Shown here: piece after piece, positions 13,580 through 15,677 of the stretch
How the letters are laid out: every line of letters begins with the position of its first letter
How positions within the stretch are numbered: position 1 is the stretch's first letter
Assembly (NCBI GenBank): GCA_964579305.1
Contig: CAZOGY010000089.1
Location: forward strand, 1-15,677
Direction: 5' to 3'
Origin: JBCBWG01 sp964579305
GTDB taxonomy: Bacteria > Pseudomonadota > Alphaproteobacteria > Rhizobiales > Hyphomicrobiaceae
DNA: 15,677 nt
Translations under genes and position numbers: made by a program
The notes under the pieces: model-generated
What the model was told of the DNA's origin: nothing
The model's input: the letters and a program-made list of their open reading frames with translations, nothing else
Database searches by the model: none

Positions 13580-14830
13580 ATGAGCCACCCAGAGACGCTG
13601 AACGATTTAAAGAACGACCCCGCGATCGCGGCCCTGCTCGCCCCCGTGCCTGCGTCGGCGCGGCGCCGCGTTGTGGTGGCGATGTCGGGCGGTGTCGACT
13701 CATCGGTTGTGGCGGCTGTGATGGCCGCGCAGGGCCATGACGTGATCGGCATCACGCTTCAGCTTTATGACCATGGCGCGGCGACGGGGCGTGCCGGCTC
13801 GTGCTGTGCTGGCCAGGACATTCACGATGCCAGGCGCGTTGCCGAAGCGATCGGCATTCCCCACTACGTGCTCGATTATGAAGCGCGGTTTCGCGAAGCC
13901 GTGATCGAGAGTTTTGCGCAGAGCTACCTTGCTGGCGAGACGCCGATCCCGTGCGTCGCGTGCAACCAGCAGATCAAGTTCAAGGACTTGCTTGAGACCG
14001 CTGTCGAACTCGACGCCGACGTCCTGGCGACAGGACATTACATTGCGCTTGAGCAAACGGACGAAGGACCAAGGCTCTATCGTGCGCGGGACGTTGGCCG
14101 CGATCAGAGTTATTTTCTGTTCGCCACGACGCGCGATCAGCTTGCGACGCTGATGTTTCCGCTTGGGTCTTTGCCCAAGGACGATGTGCGGCGCCTTGCG
14201 GAAGCCTTTGCGCTGCCCGTCGCACGCAAGCCCGATAGCCAAGACATTTGCTTTGTCCCGAGCGGCCGTTATGCGCAGACGATCGAGAAACTGAAACCCG
14301 GCGCCAGCGCACCGGGCGATATCGTGCACATCGACGGCCGGCGCTTGGGTCGTCACGACGGCATCATCCACTTCACGGTTGGCCAGCGTCGCGGGCTTGG
14401 CGTGGCTGCGGGTGAGCCCTTGTTTGTCGTCAAGATCGATGCGCAGACGCAGACCGTGGTTGTGGGACCGCGCGCAGCATTGACGACCACCGCGCTTCGC
14501 CTGCGCGATGTGAACTGGCTTGGCGATCGGTCGTTGTCGGAAACTCTGCGCGATGGCACCGTTTATCCCCTGGCAGCGCGCGTGCGCTCGACGCAGGAGC
14601 CGAGCCCTGCAACGTTGGCGTTGGACCCCGGCACCGGTGCGGTCATGGTCACGTTTGACGAACCGCTATCAGGCGTCGCGAAAGGCCAAGCGTGCGTCTT
14701 TTATGATGACGTTGGAGGCCAGGAACATCGCGATTTGCCGGGTGCACGCGTTCTCGGCGGAGGCTTCATCGCAGAGACCGAGCACGTCGCAACAAACGCG
14801 ACAACCAATAGCGATGCCGCGGCCGCATGA
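13580..14830 (+). CDS. mnmA: tRNA-specific 2-thiouridylase MnmA
   Basis: MnmA thiolates U34 of Lys, Glu and Gln tRNAs (the s2 of mnm5s2U), using ATP and a sulfur-relay persulfide in the cytosol. The 416-residue protein has the PP-loop SGGVDSS (36-42), the catalytic Cys128 in PCVACNQQIKF, and the second Cys224 in SQDICFVPSGRY. It also has TGHY (151-154), the GRDQSYFL motif for tRNA binding, and a C-terminal beta-barrel region (about 290-395). It is longer than the E. coli enzyme (about 370) owing to an N-terminal extension of about 25 residues and an Ala-rich tail, both common in alphaproteobacteria. The ATG at 13580 has no strong ribosome site; the PP-loop position fits it. It is divergent from sciP and lies 80 bases before a methyltransferase gene, so the two may be co-transcribed. 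Confidence 0.96.
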   Translation: MSHPETLNDLKNDPAIAALLAPVPASARRRVVVAMSGGVDSSVVAAVMAAQGHDVIGITLQLYDHGAATGRAGSCCAGQDIHDARRVAEAIGIPHYVLDYEARFREAVIESFAQSYLAGETPIPCVACNQQIKFKDLLETAVELDADVLATGHYIALEQTDEGPRLYRARDVGRDQSYFLFATTRDQLATLMFPLGSLPKDDVRRLAEAFALPVARKPDSQDICFVPSGRYAQTIEKLKPGASAPGDIVHIDGRRLGRHDGIIHFTVGQRRGLGVAAGEPLFVVKIDAQTQTVVVGPRAALTTTALRLRDVNWLGDRSLSETLRDGTVYPLAARVRSTQEPSPATLALDPGTGAVMVTFDEPLSGVAKGQACVFYDDVGGQEHRDLPGARVLGGGFIAETEHVATNATTNSDAAAA

Positions 14831-14910
14831 GGCTACGCCTCGCAAGGCCCACGTGACGACGGTGGCCGCAGGGCCGCGACGACAATAAGACCAGACGGGG
14901 AGCACAGCGT

Positions 14911-15654
14911 ATGATCGGACAGCCCGCGGCCAATGGCCAAACGCAGGACCAACTCGTTGGCGGCGCATCCCCGGCGAGTTGGACGGGCGAGGCGCACGGT
15001 GGGGTGGAGGTCCGATCGGAGCCGAACGGCTGGGGCTGGGTCACCTGGCCGTGGCGGGCCTTCGTCAGTCTTGTGCTGGCGCGCGTACGCCGGCTTGTTG
15101 CCCGGCAGATGCCAAATGAGGAGCAGCAAGTGCTGGAGGTTGGGGTCGGCCGGGGCCAGTCGCTTGGGGCGTATCCGCGTCGGGTTCATGTCACCGGCAT
15201 CGATGCCGATGCGGCGAAATTGCGGGCCGCGCGGGCGCGCGTGGCGGCTCACGCGCTCGATCACGTGCATGGCCTGCATCGTATGTCGGCCGACGCTTTG
15301 CGGTTCCCAGATGGTCGGTTTGACCGGGTGGCGGTTTTCCAGTCGGTGTTCGCACGCGGAACGTCAGCGGCGCGCAAGGCCGTGGTGCGGGAATTGAGCC
15401 GCGTTGTGAAGACCGGCGGTCGTCTGGTTCTGATTGAACGCTCAAGCGCATTGCCATCCGACATGAGATCGGGCGCGCAGGCTCCCGAACGCAAGACAGC
15501 GGCAGCGGCGGATGCCAGCGCAGAGGGCCAGCGCGCGAGCGACTGGTTTGCTGCGAGCGGCTTGCGCATTTTGGGGCGCCAGCGGCTTGATCCGATCGGG
15601 CTGTTTACCGCGCTTTGTTTTGAAAAGGCGGCCGAGCCGGCACCGGCTGCGTAA
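14911..15654 (+). CDS. Class I SAM-dependent methyltransferase, PmtA-like
   Basis: A 247-residue Rossmann-fold methyltransferase. Motif I is VLEVGVGRGQSL (74-85), followed by YPRRVHVTGIDADAAKLRAA with acidic Asp98 for ribose binding. Motif II-like SADALRFPDGRFDRVAVFQS (126-145) and the VVKTGGRLVLIER strand-turn come later. The VLEVGVG.G.SL..YP..V.VTGID pattern recalls bacterial phospholipid N-methyltransferases (PmtA), but the N-terminal 40 residues and a Gln/Ala/Arg-rich stretch near 190-210 are unlike that family, so the substrate is uncertain. GGGGAG eight bases before the ATG fixes the start. The 80-base gap after mnmA has no terminator. Confidence 0.75.
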   Translation: MIGQPAANGQTQDQLVGGASPASWTGEAHGGVEVRSEPNGWGWVTWPWRAFVSLVLARVRRLVARQMPNEEQQVLEVGVGRGQSLGAYPRRVHVTGIDADAAKLRAARARVAAHALDHVHGLHRMSADALRFPDGRFDRVAVFQSVFARGTSAARKAVVRELSRVVKTGGRLVLIERSSALPSDMRSGAQAPERKTAAAADASAEGQRASDWFAASGLRILGRQRLDPIGLFTALCFEKAAEPAPAA

Positions 15655-15677
15655 CCAGCGACCTGCAGTCTGCGAGG

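Noticed and set aside
13700..14371. 223-codon minus-strand reading frame
   Set aside because: It lies wholly antisense to mnmA, whose catalytic motifs are all intact.
1..15677. tRNA, rRNA, integrase, transposase or defence genes
   Set aside because: None of the expected conserved structures or motifs were found on either strand; the window reads as ordinary chromosome.

Overview
The window is a chromosomal stretch from an alphaproteobacterium, most likely a member of the Hyphomicrobiales (Rhizobiales); the genus cannot be told from the sequence. The evidence is a CtrA cell-cycle regulator and its small inhibitor SciP, FliJ beside ctrA, a long UvrB with lysine/alanine-rich N-terminal and AT-hook-like C-terminal extensions, and several small exported proteins of types I associate with this order. 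Codon use is GC-rich and uniform, with no sign of a mobile element, phage, CRISPR array, tRNA or rRNA.

Left part (1-4.8 kb): the 5' end of a small membrane-protein gene runs off the left edge on the minus strand. It is followed by uvrB (nucleotide excision repair) on plus and, convergent to it, a TadG/TadE-type pilus-assembly gene on minus that is split by a one-base frameshift.

Middle (4.8-10.5 kb): this is a run of mostly monocistronic genes for exported or envelope proteins. It holds a small four-cysteine secreted protein, a two-segment membrane protein, an L,D-transpeptidase with a clear terminator, a 44-residue lipoprotein with its own terminator, a doubtful exported protein, a 165-residue exported beta-rich protein, an SDR oxidoreductase, a 111-residue exported protein and a YcbL/GloB-like metallo-beta-lactamase-fold hydrolase.

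Right part (10.6-15.7 kb): ctrA (minus, with terminator) is divergent from fliJ (plus). Next comes a 525-bp gene-free stretch with a 12-bp tandem repeat and a REP-like palindromic element touching the sciP stop codon, then sciP (minus). mnmA (tRNA 2-thiouridylase) and a class I methyltransferase are on plus. ctrA, fliJ and sciP belong to one regulatory theme: CtrA drives flagellar and pilus genes, and SciP binds CtrA to damp that output. A near-consensus CtrA box lies just upstream of sciP, and an identical GTTAA-N6-CTAAG motif lies upstream of both the tadG-like gene and ctrA, so a CtrA circuit linking pilus, flagellum and cell cycle is plausible but untested.

I see no new multi-gene system here. 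The points most worth a second look are the tadG frameshift, the possible CtrA-type sites, the perfect palindromes in the ctrA, sciP and mnmA intergenic regions, the REP-like element at sciP, and the conserved small exported proteins of unknown function.
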